A stretch of 64,000 nucleotides of DNA from Herbinix hemicellulosilytica (GCF_002904165.1 NZ_CVTD020000026.1:1-64000); one strand, 5' to 3'. Counted from the stretch's first letter, positions 10,130 to 20,241 are shown. The notes: generated by a model from the sequence alone, not told the origin. Made by a program: numbers and translations.

Positions 10130-11377
10130 TCACTCCGAATTAATTTTCAGATTTTTAAGTCCTGACTTTATGTCTGAAGAACTTACAAAAAACAGGCCCA
10201 TTCCGGTTTCAAGCAACTTTTCTTTAATATTATCGGCGGTAAAATCCTCTTGAGCAATTGAACTGTACTGGGCGGATTCTTCATCCTTATTAACGTATAT
10301 AATAAGTCTGCAGGTGCTTTTTATCAAAATAAGAGAATCCAGTTTTTCGTCATTAACCCTGTTTGTTATATAGAATACATCCGTATATAACTCGTTGGCG
10401 TACTGTGCAAAATAATCTGCCGCTACATCCACATCTTTAATGTAAGGGCCACTGCTTAACAATCCGTCTATAGCTTCATATAAGTCATTTTCATTAACTA
10501 TTCTTACTCTTATTATGGTTTCCTGTGTCTTGTCATACCAGGCAAGATAATGGATTTTACCTTTCAGCATAAAAGAATATGACAAAGATAGAGTACAATC
10601 CAGCAATGAATCTATTATATCCGGTCCGTCATTCCGCCCGGATATGGCCATATCGGCTATTATCACCACCGAGCAATTTAAAGGCTCGCTGAAATCCTTT
10701 ATCATAAGCTGATTCTGTTTTAGACTGAGCTTCCAATGTATTCTCTGGGGCCTGTCACCCTCCCGGTATTCCCTGATGGCAAATACCTCAGAGGGATCAT
10801 CTCCGCTTTTTGTATTTGAATAAGTATCGCTTTCTATCTGCATCCCGCAGCGGGCATTAATTATGTCATCGGTCATCTCATATAAATTTGGTAGCACCGC
10901 TACTTTAATTTCATTTAAATTTTTCTTTCTGAGAGAAAATATTTTTAAATAATCATATATTTTAACTTTAGATAAGGATACAACTATATTTCCTGCATAA
11001 TCCGATTTAAGGTTACAAGTGGCATGGGTAGTCGAACGGCTGTCAACGGATACGTAAAAAACCTGTTTGTGCTGCTTAAACCGGTCCGAAAAAGAGTTTA
11101 CATAACTGATTGTTATGCATATTACAGTAACAGGAAATAAGGTAGGATTATGAATTTGCACGGATACAGGTATGTTTTCCCCTTTACTTGCCACATGTGC
11201 TGAAGAAACCAGTTCAACGGACAGGCTTACATAGACATAAAAAAGAATAGCAAGAAGTATAAAAGGGCAAATCACAACCGCAAGAAACAAAATCCCCATA
11301 TAATAATCATTGTATAATACAGCTAAAAGCCCTGTAAGGATTATAATTGCAATATACTTTAACTGATTTTGTACCAT
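10130..11377 (-). CDS. DUF58 domain protein
   Basis: The 415-residue protein has two close N-terminal membrane segments (about residues 7-55), a beta-rich region, and the DUF58 core with the diagnostic FAIREYREGDRPQRIHWKLS around residues 200-220. A vWA-like region follows (VVIIADMA). DUF58 proteins accompany MoxR ATPases and are presumed to be their partners or substrates. RBS AAGGTGG precedes the ATG, and the gene starts 11 bp after the MoxR stop, so translation is probably coupled. Role in the pathway inferred from operon context only. Confidence 0.88.
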   Translation of the reverse strand: MVQNQLKYIAIIILTGLLAVLYNDYYMGILFLAVVICPFILLAILFYVYVSLSVELVSSAHVASKGENIPVSVQIHNPTLFPVTVICITISYVNSFSDRFKQHKQVFYVSVDSRSTTHATCNLKSDYAGNIVVSLSKVKIYDYLKIFSLRKKNLNEIKVAVLPNLYEMTDDIINARCGMQIESDTYSNTKSGDDPSEVFAIREYREGDRPQRIHWKLSLKQNQLMIKDFSEPLNCSVVIIADMAISGRNDGPDIIDSLLDCTLSLSYSFMLKGKIHYLAWYDKTQETIIRVRIVNENDLYEAIDGLLSSGPYIKDVDVAADYFAQYANELYTDVFYITNRVNDEKLDSLILIKSTCRLIIYVNKDEESAQYSSIAQEDFTADNIKEKLLETGMGLFFVSSSDIKSGLKNLKINSE

Positions 11378-11388
11378 TGCCCACCTTC

Positions 11389-12366
11389 TTAATATCTAAA
11401 GCCGTATTCCGCTTCTTTTCCTTTTATAATAATTCTTGGCGGCCTTACTATTCTTAAAATATCGTCCAGCAGGTTGTCCACGGTAATGTTGTTTACCCTT
11501 GCTTTCGGTTTTAATATAATCCTGTGGGCAGCAACATCTTTAAATATATACTGGACATCCGACGGTATTACATAATCTCTGCCGCTTAAAAAAGCCAAGG
11601 CTTTTACCATATTCATTATAGCCAGGGACCCTCTCGGACTTACTCCCAGTTCTATCAAAGGATTTTCCCTGGTTTGCTGTACAAGTAAGGTTATATACTC
11701 ATAAATGGAATCATGAATATATACACCCTCTACCATATTCTGCATATATAAAATGTCGTCCCGTTCAACTACTTTAGTAACCTTGTCCAGCGGATTGGAA
11801 TTCTGTCTGTCTTTAAGAATTCCTATTTCGCTTTTTAAATCAGGATATCCTATTGATAATCTTACCATAAACCTGTCCAGTTGAGATTCCGGCAACATCT
11901 GAGTACCTATGGACCCTATCGGATTTTGTGTAGCTATAACCACAAAGGGTTTGGGTACGTCTCTTGTTATGCTGTCAACCGTAACTTTGCCCTCTTCCAT
12001 AACTTCAAGCAAAGCCGATTGAGTTTTGCTGGATGTACGGTTTATCTCATCAGCCAAAAAAAGGTTACACATAACAGCACCGGGTTTGTACTGATAACTT
12101 TCCCCATCTTTGGTTAACAGATGAAATCCAACTACGTCCGTAGGCAGTACGTCCGGCGTAAATTGAAGCCTGTTATATTTGAGAGCCATAGCTTTTGAAA
12201 ATGCCAAAGCCATAGTTGTTTTTCCGACCCCGGGATTATCTTCAAGCAAGATATGACCTTTGGCCAAAACAGCCGCCAGGACCTTGATAATTATTTCCCT
12301 TTTTCCTATAACAACCTCATTTACTTCGTTTATAATTTGCAATGCTTTACTGTTATAAACTTCCAT
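11389..12366 (-). CDS. MoxR family AAA+ ATPase
   Basis: A 325-residue AAA+ ATPase of the MoxR/RavA branch. Walker A is EDNPGVGKTTMALAF, Walker B LFLADEINRTSSKTQSALLE, sensor 1 FVVIATQNPIGSIGTQMLPE, and the arginine-finger region is ESQLDRFMVRL. It is believed to act as a chaperone-like ATPase for the DUF58 and transglutaminase proteins encoded just downstream. The ATG (MEVYNSK) eight bases after AGGAG is preferred over a GTG three codons upstream that overlaps the RBS. Confidence 0.92.
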   Translation of the reverse strand: MEVYNSKALQIINEVNEVVIGKREIIIKVLAAVLAKGHILLEDNPGVGKTTMALAFSKAMALKYNRLQFTPDVLPTDVVGFHLLTKDGESYQYKPGAVMCNLFLADEINRTSSKTQSALLEVMEEGKVTVDSITRDVPKPFVVIATQNPIGSIGTQMLPESQLDRFMVRLSIGYPDLKSEIGILKDRQNSNPLDKVTKVVERDDILYMQNMVEGVYIHDSIYEYITLLVQQTRENPLIELGVSPRGSLAIMNMVKALAFLSGRDYVIPSDVQYIFKDVAAHRIILKPKARVNNITVDNLLDDILRIVRPPRIIIKGKEAEYGFRY

Positions 12367-12408
12367 CAGGGCCACTCCTGTTATCCAATTATTTCTGTAT
12401 ATGTTGTT

Positions 12409-12436
12409 ATTATAACATATTTTTACACCAATTCAA
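12409..12436 (-). promoter_or_regulatory. Promoter of the MoxR operon
   Basis: On the minus strand TTGAAT (plus 12431-12436) and TATAAT (plus 12409-12414) with a 16-bp spacer lie about 45 bp before the moxR start. Confidence 0.5.
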
Positions 12437-12614
12437 TTAATTTGGAACCCAAGTAGTCAATATATATGTAAATTATTAACATTTTTCTCTGGATTTAATA
12501 AGATAATTAGTATAGACTTAACATTTTAAAATCTTCTAAAAAATTATATTTTTATAATTTTACTAAAATATATAGGAGAAATTTTCTACATAGTAAAAAA
12601 TAATCAGCTACATA

Positions 12615-12642
12615 TTGACTTATCGTCAGAATCGTTTAAAAT
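12615..12642 (+). promoter_or_regulatory. Promoter of the foldase gene
   Basis: TTGACT (12615-12620) and TAAAAT (12637-12642) with a 16-bp spacer lie just upstream of the GGAGG site of the foldase gene, divergent from the MoxR operon promoter. The rest of the 300-bp divergent region is AT-rich without further features I can name. Confidence 0.5.
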
Positions 12643-12674
12643 TAACTTCATGATAAAACGTTGGAGGTAGCAAA

Positions 12675-13775
12675 GTGAACAAAACAAAGAAAACAATAAA
12701 AGGTACTCAGAATATAAAAAAGAAAAAACAGTTTAAAATCAGCCCCAAAATATGGATTGCGACTTCTGCAGTATTAGGCCTGTTATTAATAGGCGCCATT
12801 TTATTTGATCAATTGTATAAAAGGCCGTTAATAACCATAGAAGGTGAAAAATTATATCTTGAAGACCTTACTTACTATTTTTACAATAGCGAGTCCACCT
12901 ATGATTATATGAATCAGTTGTTTGGCGGTTCTTACTGGGACATGACTTACGACTATTCTACCGGCATGACTGTTAGGGACTACGCAAAATTGGAAACAAT
13001 AAATAATGTCATTTATACTGAAGTCCTTTATAGAGAAGCCGTAGCCAACGGATATACATTGACCCAAGAAGAAGAGAATACTATTAAGGAAGACATTGAT
13101 AAATTTTTAAACGATAGCGGCTTATCCGAGAAATTTATTGAACGGAACGGATTTACCCCTGAATATCTAACTGAGATATTCACTAAAATCAAATTGGCGG
13201 AGCGATACAAACAGGATGTTATTGACCTGTTGCCCATTGATGAAGAAGCAATCAAAGCAGATATAAATTATGACGAATACAGGCAATACGATATAGAGTA
13301 TCTGTTTATATCCACCAAAAAAACCAATGAAGAAAATTCTTCCACTGAACCTATGAGTGAAGATGAAAAGAAAGCCGCCTATGATAAAATTGCCGATATG
13401 AGGGAAAAAGCCCTGAATACTGAAGACTGGTCCACACTTGTTCCCGTTGAGGAAAACGAGCTTAGATACCTAAAAACAAACTTCCTTGCCAAAGATACAT
13501 TTTTCACCGATGAATTTAAAGAATCTGTAATGGCACTGGAAAACGGCGAAATAAGTGAAATCCTTGAAACAGAAGACGGATATTATGTTGTTCGCATGAT
13601 TAACAACAATTCATCAGAAGCCTATAACAATGCTGTGGAACAAGCAATCAAAGATAAGGAAGAAGAAGCTTTCAGCAAGCAATATACTGAAAATATCCTT
13701 CCCAAATATGATTATAAGTTGCATGAAAGAGCAATTAGGAATTTAAGAATGGGCAGAATTACAATGGTTGATTAA
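12675..13775 (+). CDS. PrsA/SurA-like membrane-anchored foldase (PpiC-type)
   Basis: The 366-residue protein starts at GTG with GGAGG eight bases upstream. A basic N-terminus and one membrane segment (about residues 28-46) act as an uncleaved anchor. A SurA-N-like helical region (about 65-190) follows, then a parvulin-like domain (about 200-320) with DIEYLFISTKK, FTDEFKESVMALENGEISEI and EDGYYVVRMI. Such proteins help secreted proteins to fold outside the membrane. There is no lipobox Cys, unlike classical PrsA. It stands alone, with its own promoter at 12615-12642. Confidence 0.8.
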   Translation: MNKTKKTIKGTQNIKKKKQFKISPKIWIATSAVLGLLLIGAILFDQLYKRPLITIEGEKLYLEDLTYYFYNSESTYDYMNQLFGGSYWDMTYDYSTGMTVRDYAKLETINNVIYTEVLYREAVANGYTLTQEEENTIKEDIDKFLNDSGLSEKFIERNGFTPEYLTEIFTKIKLAERYKQDVIDLLPIDEEAIKADINYDEYRQYDIEYLFISTKKTNEENSSTEPMSEDEKKAAYDKIADMREKALNTEDWSTLVPVEENELRYLKTNFLAKDTFFTDEFKESVMALENGEISEILETEDGYYVVRMINNNSSEAYNNAVEQAIKDKEEEAFSKQYTENILPKYDYKLHERAIRNLRMGRITMVD

Positions 13776-13885
13776 TTTTTCCTTATGGCCGTATAATATA
13801 TCTCTTTTCTGAAATAATAGTAGTGTATAATTCCATAAGATATAACAATGCATTTTTGCTTTGTTATTCACAGAAAGGAGATATC

Positions 13886-14029
13886 ATGGCCAAAAACAAA
13901 AACAATAATTACAAAAACAAGAATTCTGTAAAAAATCAGGAGAAAAATCAAGCTAAAAACTCGGTAAAAAATTCCCATGCCCAGGTTCCTGATGATTCAC
14001 CCGGTCGCAGCGGTCCGGGAGGCAACTAA
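13886..14029 (+). CDS. Small Lys/Asn-rich protein
   Basis: A 47-residue protein beginning MAKNKNNNYKNKN, built largely of Lys, Asn, Gln and Ser and ending SPGRSGPGGN. The ATG is preceded by AGAAAGGAG at ideal spacing, and a terminator follows at 14045, so it is very likely a real monocistronic gene. The composition recalls small basic spore or nucleic-acid-binding proteins, but I see no recognised domain and give no function. Confidence 0.65.
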   Translation: MAKNKNNNYKNKNSVKNQEKNQAKNSVKNSHAQVPDDSPGRSGPGGN

Positions 14030-14044
14030 ATATGAAATAATAAT

Positions 14045-14094
14045 AAAATGAGACTGGATACACATAAAATTCATGTGTATTTCAGACTCATTTT
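14045..14094 (+). terminator. Terminator after the small Lys/Asn-rich gene
   Basis: AAAATGAG (14045-14052) pairs with CTCATTTT (14087-14094), with an inner stem ATACACAT/ATGTGTAT, and TTTTGTTTAT follows. It ends 15 bp after the stop codon region. Confidence 0.8.
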
Positions 14095-14174
14095 GTTTAT
14101 AATTATGTAAAAATTCCCTACTAATTTCCTATATATAAAACACAGTATAGTTAAAATTTTGCTATCGTAATATC

Positions 14175-14202
14175 TTGCATTTTGAATAAATAGTGCTATA
14201 AT
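14175..14202 (+). promoter_or_regulatory. Promoter of trkA
   Basis: TTGCAT (14175-14180) and TATAAT (14197-14202) are 16 bp apart, about 75 bp upstream of the trkA ATG. Confidence 0.55.
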
Positions 14203-14278
14203 GAGTGAACGTAATTCCTATATCTAGATGAATCATAAAATATTTTTAAAAGTATATATAGCAGAGAGGAATATCAAA

Positions 14279-15634
14279 ATGAAAATAATAATTGTTGGGT
14301 GTGGAAAAGTAGGCAGTACCCTTGCCGAGCAACTGGATAAAGAAGGCCATGATATCGTTGTTGTGGATAAAAAAAGTGCTGCTCTAAAAAAGGTTACCGA
14401 TTCCCTTGATGTTATGGGAGTTATAGGAAGCGGAACCAGCCACCGTACCTTGCTCGAAGCCGGAATAGAAACGGCTGACCTTTTAATTTCGGTAACCGGT
14501 TCTGACGAACTTAACCTGCTTTGTTGCCTTATAGCAAGAAAGACGAGCCGCTGCCATACCATAGCCAGGGTACGTAATCCGCAATATAACGAGGAAATTG
14601 AATTTATAAAAGAAGGCTTGGGTCTTTCTATGACTATAAATCCAGAATTGGAAACCGCGGTTGAAATAGAACGGCTTATAAGGCTTCCGTCCGCAATAAA
14701 AGTCGAAACTTTTGCCAAAGGCAAGGTAGAATTGCTTAAACTTCATATACCGGAACACTCAGTGCTTGACGGTATGAAAATTTCGGAACTGTCCGACACA
14801 CTTCGTTGTAAGGTATTGGTGTGTGTGGTAGAGCGCGGAAATAATGTTTACATTCCGTCGGGAGGTTTTGAACTTAGTTCAAACGATTTGATATCAATAA
14901 TAGCATCTCCGCAGAATGCCATTGACTTTGTGCATAAATCCAGAATACTGGTCAACGATATAAAAAATATCATGATAGTCGGCGGCAGTACCATTGCAGA
15001 ATACCTTGCGCTTAGGTTGGCTGATTCCAATATTAACTTAAAAATAATAGAACAAAATCTTGAAAGATGTGAAGAACTTAGTGAACTTCTTCCCGATGCG
15101 ATTATTATCAACGCCAACGCCGCAGACAGGGATGTTCTTATAGAAGAGGGTATTGAAGATATCGACGCATTCGCGTCTCTTACAAATCTGGACGAAGAAA
15201 ATATAATACTGTCCCTTTATGCTAAAAAGCATTCTAAAGCAAAGATATTTACAAAAATTACACGGCTGACATATGAAGATATTATTTCCGAAATGCCTTT
15301 GGGAATAATTATTAACCCGAAGTTTATTACAACCGACAGTATCCTGCAGCACGTAAGAGCTATGCAAAATTGCGGAGGTTCCGGTATAGAAGCGCTATAC
15401 AGAATAGTAAGTAATAAAGTCGAAGCTTTAGAATTTTATGCAGGAAAGAATGCAAAACTTCTTGGCATCCCATTGGAAGCGCTTTCACTTAAACCAAATA
15501 CATTGGTTTGTTGCATAAACAGAAACGGTGAAATAACAATCCCTACCGGAAAGGATTATATTTTGGAAGGAGATACCGTCATTATTGTGACTACAAATAA
15601 AGGTTTATACGATCTTAATGACATTCTGCTGTAG
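14279..15634 (+). CDS. trkA: Trk potassium uptake protein TrkA
   Basis: The 451-residue cytoplasmic regulatory subunit of the Trk K+ uptake system has two tandem RCK units. Each begins with a Rossmann NAD(H)-binding motif: IIVGCGKVGSTLAEQLDKEG at the start and IMIVGGSTIAEYLALRLADS near residue 230. Each unit ends in a TrkA-C domain. This duplicated form is the TrkA rather than the single-RCK KtrA form. The ATG (MKIIIVG) follows GAGAGGA; an upstream in-frame ATG at 14228 has no RBS and is rejected. trkH follows 109 bp downstream. Confidence 0.92.
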   Translation: MKIIIVGCGKVGSTLAEQLDKEGHDIVVVDKKSAALKKVTDSLDVMGVIGSGTSHRTLLEAGIETADLLISVTGSDELNLLCCLIARKTSRCHTIARVRNPQYNEEIEFIKEGLGLSMTINPELETAVEIERLIRLPSAIKVETFAKGKVELLKLHIPEHSVLDGMKISELSDTLRCKVLVCVVERGNNVYIPSGGFELSSNDLISIIASPQNAIDFVHKSRILVNDIKNIMIVGGSTIAEYLALRLADSNINLKIIEQNLERCEELSELLPDAIIINANAADRDVLIEEGIEDIDAFASLTNLDEENIILSLYAKKHSKAKIFTKITRLTYEDIISEMPLGIIINPKFITTDSILQHVRAMQNCGGSGIEALYRIVSNKVEALEFYAGKNAKLLGIPLEALSLKPNTLVCCINRNGEITIPTGKDYILEGDTVIIVTTNKGLYDLNDILL

Positions 15635-15657
15635 TGCTGTGTATCTTAAACAGCACT
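15633..15657 (+). terminator. Hairpin after trkA
   Basis: AGTGCTGT (15633-15640) pairs with ACAGCACT (15650-15657) and ATATATTTTCT follows. The stem overlaps the trkA stop codon. The poor U-tract suggests partial read-through into trkH. Confidence 0.45.
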
Positions 15658-15743
15658 ATATATTTTCTCTTATTTTTATATATAAAAGAACAGTTTAAAT
15701 CATTTAAATATATCTAAAACAGTCAAAAGGGTTGGGATTAGAA

Positions 15744-17204
15744 ATGAATAAATCGATTATATTCTACATAATAGGATGGATTTTAAATATAGAAGCAGCA
15801 TTGATGATTTTTCCGGCTATTTGTGCCTTAATATACGGTGAAAAAAGCGGATTCGCTTTTTTAATTACAATAGCCGCCTGCTTATTGATAGGACTTCCCT
15901 TGTCCTTAAGAAAACCTAAAAGCAGAATATTTTTTGCAAAAGAAGGATATATTACGGTCGCCCTTTGCTGGATGTCTTTAAGTATTATGGGTGCACTTCC
16001 ATTTTTCATAAGTGGGCAAATACCCAATTATATCGATGCCCTGTTTGAAATTATATCCGGTTTCACAACCACCGGTTCAAGTATTTTAACCGATGTTGAG
16101 GCAATGGATTATGGTATGCTGTTGTGGAGAAGCCTTACCCACTGGATAGGCGGTATGGGAGTTTTAGTTTTTCTGCTTGCAATTATTCCTATGTCAGGCG
16201 GTGAAAGTATACACTTCATGCGTGCGGAAAGCCCCGGCCCGTCTGTGGAAAAATTGGTACCCAGAATTAGAGCAACTGCCCTATTACTATATAAAATATA
16301 TCTGGGAATGACCCTTTTACAAATTGTTTTGCTTTTAATCGGCGGTATGCCTCTTTTTGATGCTCTGACTATTACTTTCGGTACGGCGGGAACCGGCGGA
16401 TTTGCTATTAAAAATACCGGTATTGCTGATTACACCCGGTACCAGCAAACCGTTATAACAATATTTATGTTTTTGTTCGGTATCAATTTTAATGTTTACT
16501 ATCTTCTTTTATTAAGAAAATTCAAAGATGCCTTTAAAAGTGAAGAATTAAAATGGTATGTATCAATTGTAGCTGCTTCTATTTTTCTGATATCCTTAAA
16601 TACCGGCGGTCCAAAAGGATTTTTCGCTGCAATTCATCCTGCGGCTTTTCAGGTTTCATCAATAATCACTACAACCGGATTTGCCACTGTAGACTTTAAT
16701 TATTGGCCTACATTTTCAAAAGTAATTCTTGTAATTTTAATGTTTATCGGAGCCTGTGCAGGCAGTACCGGCGGGGGTATGAAAGTCTCCCGTATTGTTA
16801 TTCTAATTAAAACTGTGCGCCATGAAGTTTCTTCACTTATGCATAAACGAAGCGTCAGAGTATTAAAAATTGACGGAAAGAAAATTGAAAATGAAACCAT
16901 ACGTTCCATTCATGTGTTTTTTGTAGCTTATATACTCATATTTGCTGCATCTCTTCTGATAGTATCACTGGATAACCAGGATTTCACCACAAGCTTTACG
17001 GCCGTTGCGGCTACATTAAATAATATTGGTCCGGGTCTTGAAACGGTTGGCCCTATGGGTAATTTCAGTGCTTTTTCAAACCTGACCAAAACTGTTCTAA
17101 TGTTTGACATGCTGGCAGGAAGGCTGGAAATTTTCCCGATGCTTGCTCTTATAAATCTAGTAAAAAGCAAAATAATGTCCCACAAAATCACATTGACCAG
17201 GTAA
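15744..17204 (+). CDS. trkH: Trk potassium uptake membrane protein TrkH
   Basis: The 486-residue K+-translocating subunit has the four pore-loop motifs of the Trk/Ktr family: SGFTTTGSSI, GTAGTGGFAIKNTG, ITTTGFATVDF and TLNNIGPGLE. A gating-loop-like GACAGSTGGGMKVSR sits before the last repeat. About ten membrane segments can be seen. It imports K+ and is gated by TrkA, encoded just upstream. ATG at 15744 is chosen; a TTG four codons earlier is possible. The terminator overlaps the end of the gene. Confidence 0.92.
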   Translation: MNKSIIFYIIGWILNIEAALMIFPAICALIYGEKSGFAFLITIAACLLIGLPLSLRKPKSRIFFAKEGYITVALCWMSLSIMGALPFFISGQIPNYIDALFEIISGFTTTGSSILTDVEAMDYGMLLWRSLTHWIGGMGVLVFLLAIIPMSGGESIHFMRAESPGPSVEKLVPRIRATALLLYKIYLGMTLLQIVLLLIGGMPLFDALTITFGTAGTGGFAIKNTGIADYTRYQQTVITIFMFLFGINFNVYYLLLLRKFKDAFKSEELKWYVSIVAASIFLISLNTGGPKGFFAAIHPAAFQVSSIITTTGFATVDFNYWPTFSKVILVILMFIGACAGSTGGGMKVSRIVILIKTVRHEVSSLMHKRSVRVLKIDGKKIENETIRSIHVFFVAYILIFAASLLIVSLDNQDFTTSFTAVAATLNNIGPGLETVGPMGNFSAFSNLTKTVLMFDMLAGRLEIFPMLALINLVKSKIMSHKITLTR

Positions 17205-17223
17205 AATCCGGTCAATGTTTTTT
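17190..17223 (+). terminator. Terminator of trkH
   Basis: ACATTGACC (17190-17198) pairs with GGTCAATGT (17210-17218) and is followed by TTTTTT. The upstream arm lies inside the last codons of trkH. Confidence 0.85.
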
Positions 17224-17320
17224 ATGCTCAACTTGCAAATGTTAACTCTTAACAACTATTACTTCAGTTACCTAATAGGCTCAAATTCAACTTCATAAAG
17301 TCATTTTCATTATTACTTTA

Positions 17321-18004
17321 TCAGCAAAAATCAGGTAATACGGCTCCGTCTTCGGAGAAAGGTATTAAAAATTCTGGTATACCACTGGCATAAGGGGCAA
17401 TCTCATACTGCTGAAAATATATAACAACGCCGTCGTTTGTCAAATAGAAATTGCTGAGATTTAAATTTTCCCTTACGAGATTTTCGTAGTCATCAAAATA
17501 CATCATTATTCCATTTTGAGGTTCATTTTTTATTTGCTCCAGTATTTCCCTTATATAATATTCCCTAATATCCGTACCGGCAGAAAACAGGTCTGTAATA
17601 GAAAGCGGCCTGCTGCAGGCTATATTCCATGAATCCGATGTACGGACCGTTGACCCGTGGGCTCCTCCGGTATACACATACCGGTCAAAATAAAAGCTTA
17701 AAATACAATCCCGGTTGTATGTTACGGTAAAATCTTCATATATCTCATACTGTCTTACCGGAAATTGATTAGCCATCGCATATTCATAATCAACCGTTGC
17801 CTGCATATATAGGTTTTTGATTTCTTTATTTATGTACATCATGGCCCTTGTCCTGTAATAGGCATTTATCTGCTCCAGAATAAGCAGATTATAATGTGAA
17901 GTGAAATAAGGATAGTTAACTGTATAGGTCAAAATAACCTGATTTTTATAATACATTTCCTGTGTTATAACATTCTTGCCAACAAAAATACGGCATTCAG
18001 GCAT
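17321..18004 (-). CDS. DUF4163/DUF3298 domain protein (RsiV/PdaC-like)
   Basis: A 227-residue protein with an N-terminal DUF4163-like part (YKNQVILTYTVNYPYF) and a DUF3298-like part with the diagnostic FYFDRYVYTGGAHGSTVRTS and a closing IPFSEDGAVLPDF. These domains form the extracellular part of the anti-sigma factor RsiV and occur in PdaC-like proteins. This copy has no signal peptide or membrane segment, so it may be cytoplasmic or an intact domain that lost its export signal. ATG at 18004, eight bases after GGAAG, is preferred over a TTG three codons earlier. Stand-alone gene. Confidence 0.75.
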   Translation of the reverse strand: MPECRIFVGKNVITQEMYYKNQVILTYTVNYPYFTSHYNLLILEQINAYYRTRAMMYINKEIKNLYMQATVDYEYAMANQFPVRQYEIYEDFTVTYNRDCILSFYFDRYVYTGGAHGSTVRTSDSWNIACSRPLSITDLFSAGTDIREYYIREILEQIKNEPQNGIMMYFDDYENLVRENLNLSNFYLTNDGVVIYFQQYEIAPYASGIPEFLIPFSEDGAVLPDFC

Positions 18005-18153
18005 ATAATTCAACTTCCGAAAAGTTTTCTTATCAAATCATATGCCTGATACCGTTTATCTATGCTTATCATTATATTACTGTTTACATTATATTGCCGG
18101 GCATATCTCATTCATTATTATAAATATATTATTAAATTCAGTTTATAAATCTT

Positions 18154-20241
18154 CTATCTTATAGGACAAGCCCCTGTTTCACATTCTTTATCGATTATAT
18201 CATGGATATCGTCATTCTCTAATTTTGCCAAGAGTTCATAATCGAAGGGCTTAATTTTTTGAAGCCTCTCTTCGTAGTCCTCCTTTGTGGTACGCTCGAA
18301 AGGAAGGAGAGGGTATGTTTCTTCTGACAAAGGCAGGAAAGTTATTCCTACTATATCGTCAAAATTATCATAAACCCACTGTGCAACCTCATCCCATTCG
18401 TGATCTCTGACATGAACCGTAATAGAGGTATTATGGTCGGTCCAATGTTTCATTGACAACTTATAAAGCTCCAATTGCTCTATAGCTCCCACATCAAATT
18501 TTGTCTTGCCTTCGGATGCCTTAACCGGGAATTCTATAACCTTAATGGTACAATCTTCATCGGTCTGTCCTACCTCATTATAGATCGGATAGCATCCAAG
18601 TTTCTCAACCATTTTATACAAAGGATCGTTTACGGAAATTCTTATCCTGCGAATATAATAATTGGAGTGAGCAAAGTGAATTCCGCTGCTAACACAAGGT
18701 AACATTGATAATGTTCCCTCCGGTTTTATAGTGGTCATAAGACTCGGAGGTTCAATTCCCAGTTCTTTGCAGTAACGATGGCCTTCTTTGTGAACTTCTT
18801 CTTTCAATCTCGAAAGCAGGCCTGCCAGGTCATCATAGCTCATGCCGGTTTTATTTACCATGTCCATTATGCCGGTAAGAGATACCCCGATAATTCTGTC
18901 CTCCTGCATAACCTTATTCCATTCTGGAAGTTCAACATCAACCAAAGTCATCCTGATTGCCACCCTGGTTGACAGCCTAATAATTTTTTTAAGCTGTTCT
19001 TCATCCAAAACAGATCCTTTAACGAATCCCATCAGGTTATTGGTAGTAAGATTACAGCACTGTTTTGACCTAAGAAGAATTTCACCGCAGGGATTGCAGC
19101 CTTTAAAGGAAGGCTTTCTTCTTAAAGCTTCAGACGCATTTATAAAGCCCGGCTCTCCGTTTATTTTAATTGATTCCAAAATCTCTCTAATTCTTTCTTT
19201 AGAGGGGCGCTCAGTATAAAGTACGGAATTATTGCTCATCTTTCTGTGGGATATTTCTGTATCCTCTATCCATTTACCGTCAATAACCTTGTATATATTG
19301 CGTTTTGCATTTATAACTTCATCGTCGTCTTCATCGCATATCACCATCATAGCGCTTCTTCTGACTCCGCCGGATACCACATTCTCGCTGATGATTGTTG
19401 CAATATCAAGTATGTCTATGGTCTTAAGAACGCCGTCCTGCCTGCGATTTATAACCTTATTAATTTTTTCAAACATCTTTTTTAAAGATTTATGACCGGA
19501 AGCTCTGCCTCCAAATCTTCTTAACCTCTCACCCTCAGGTCTTACATAACTGTAATCAATTATTATCTTTGTTACATTTTTAAATTCGTCAAGGGTAACC
19601 AGCTTAAAAAAGCTGTCCAGAGCATCACACCAGCCTTCTTTACTGTCGCCTACAATAATTACCGCAATGGAATTATCCTTATCATCATGAATGCATCTGG
19701 TATTTTCCATTTCCTCTTTGGAAGTAACGGCCCTTATGGTACCGTCATATCTACCCTCCAAGGTAACGCGGCGCACCTTTGGCAGCTTTCCTATCAAATC
19801 TTTGGTTATACGGACTCCTACTCCGCTTCCTATCATAAGCAGATAAAAGACATCTACCAGATCGGATAATTTCTCTATATTGGTAAAGGCACAGTTATAG
19901 TTGGATAAAGGATATTCTTCCACAATTTCGGTCCCGCCCATATAAAGGGTTCTTCCGGAAGTAAATGTCCTGAGATTAAATAAGTTGTCAAATAAAAGCT
20001 CGGCTTCCTTAATCTCCTCGTCCATATTTATATTTATGCCCATTTTCTTTTTAAACTTGATACCCAGGCCTACATTATACTCCGTTGTCCTAAGAACCGT
20101 CTCAAACCATGTTTCGCGTCTTTTTTTATCTTCAAGATATCTGGAATAGGTCCGAAGATAAACAAATTCCCCGATGGGACTGAGCGGGTTTTTTGCATTG
20201 CGATATGTACTTAAAAATTCCTCTGATAATAAACGTTCCAT
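18154..20241 (-). CDS. nrdJ: Adenosylcobalamin-dependent ribonucleoside-triphosphate reductase (class II)
   Basis: The 695-residue enzyme reduces ribonucleotides to deoxyribonucleotides using coenzyme B12. Visible motifs are the redox Cys in SNYNCAFTN (about residue 116), the radical-site loop GCNPCGEILL, SGVGVRI for substrate binding, and a C-terminal Cys pair CETGACPIR that recycles the active-site disulfide. The length matches the monomeric Lactobacillus leichmannii type. ATG follows AAGGAG. A consensus promoter and a possible pair of NrdR boxes lie upstream. The class II enzyme works with or without oxygen, which suits an anaerobe that meets traces of air. Confidence 0.93.
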   Translation of the reverse strand: MERLLSEEFLSTYRNAKNPLSPIGEFVYLRTYSRYLEDKKRRETWFETVLRTTEYNVGLGIKFKKKMGININMDEEIKEAELLFDNLFNLRTFTSGRTLYMGGTEIVEEYPLSNYNCAFTNIEKLSDLVDVFYLLMIGSGVGVRITKDLIGKLPKVRRVTLEGRYDGTIRAVTSKEEMENTRCIHDDKDNSIAVIIVGDSKEGWCDALDSFFKLVTLDEFKNVTKIIIDYSYVRPEGERLRRFGGRASGHKSLKKMFEKINKVINRRQDGVLKTIDILDIATIISENVVSGGVRRSAMMVICDEDDDEVINAKRNIYKVIDGKWIEDTEISHRKMSNNSVLYTERPSKERIREILESIKINGEPGFINASEALRRKPSFKGCNPCGEILLRSKQCCNLTTNNLMGFVKGSVLDEEQLKKIIRLSTRVAIRMTLVDVELPEWNKVMQEDRIIGVSLTGIMDMVNKTGMSYDDLAGLLSRLKEEVHKEGHRYCKELGIEPPSLMTTIKPEGTLSMLPCVSSGIHFAHSNYYIRRIRISVNDPLYKMVEKLGCYPIYNEVGQTDEDCTIKVIEFPVKASEGKTKFDVGAIEQLELYKLSMKHWTDHNTSITVHVRDHEWDEVAQWVYDNFDDIVGITFLPLSEETYPLLPFERTTKEDYEERLQKIKPFDYELLAKLENDDIHDIIDKECETGACPIR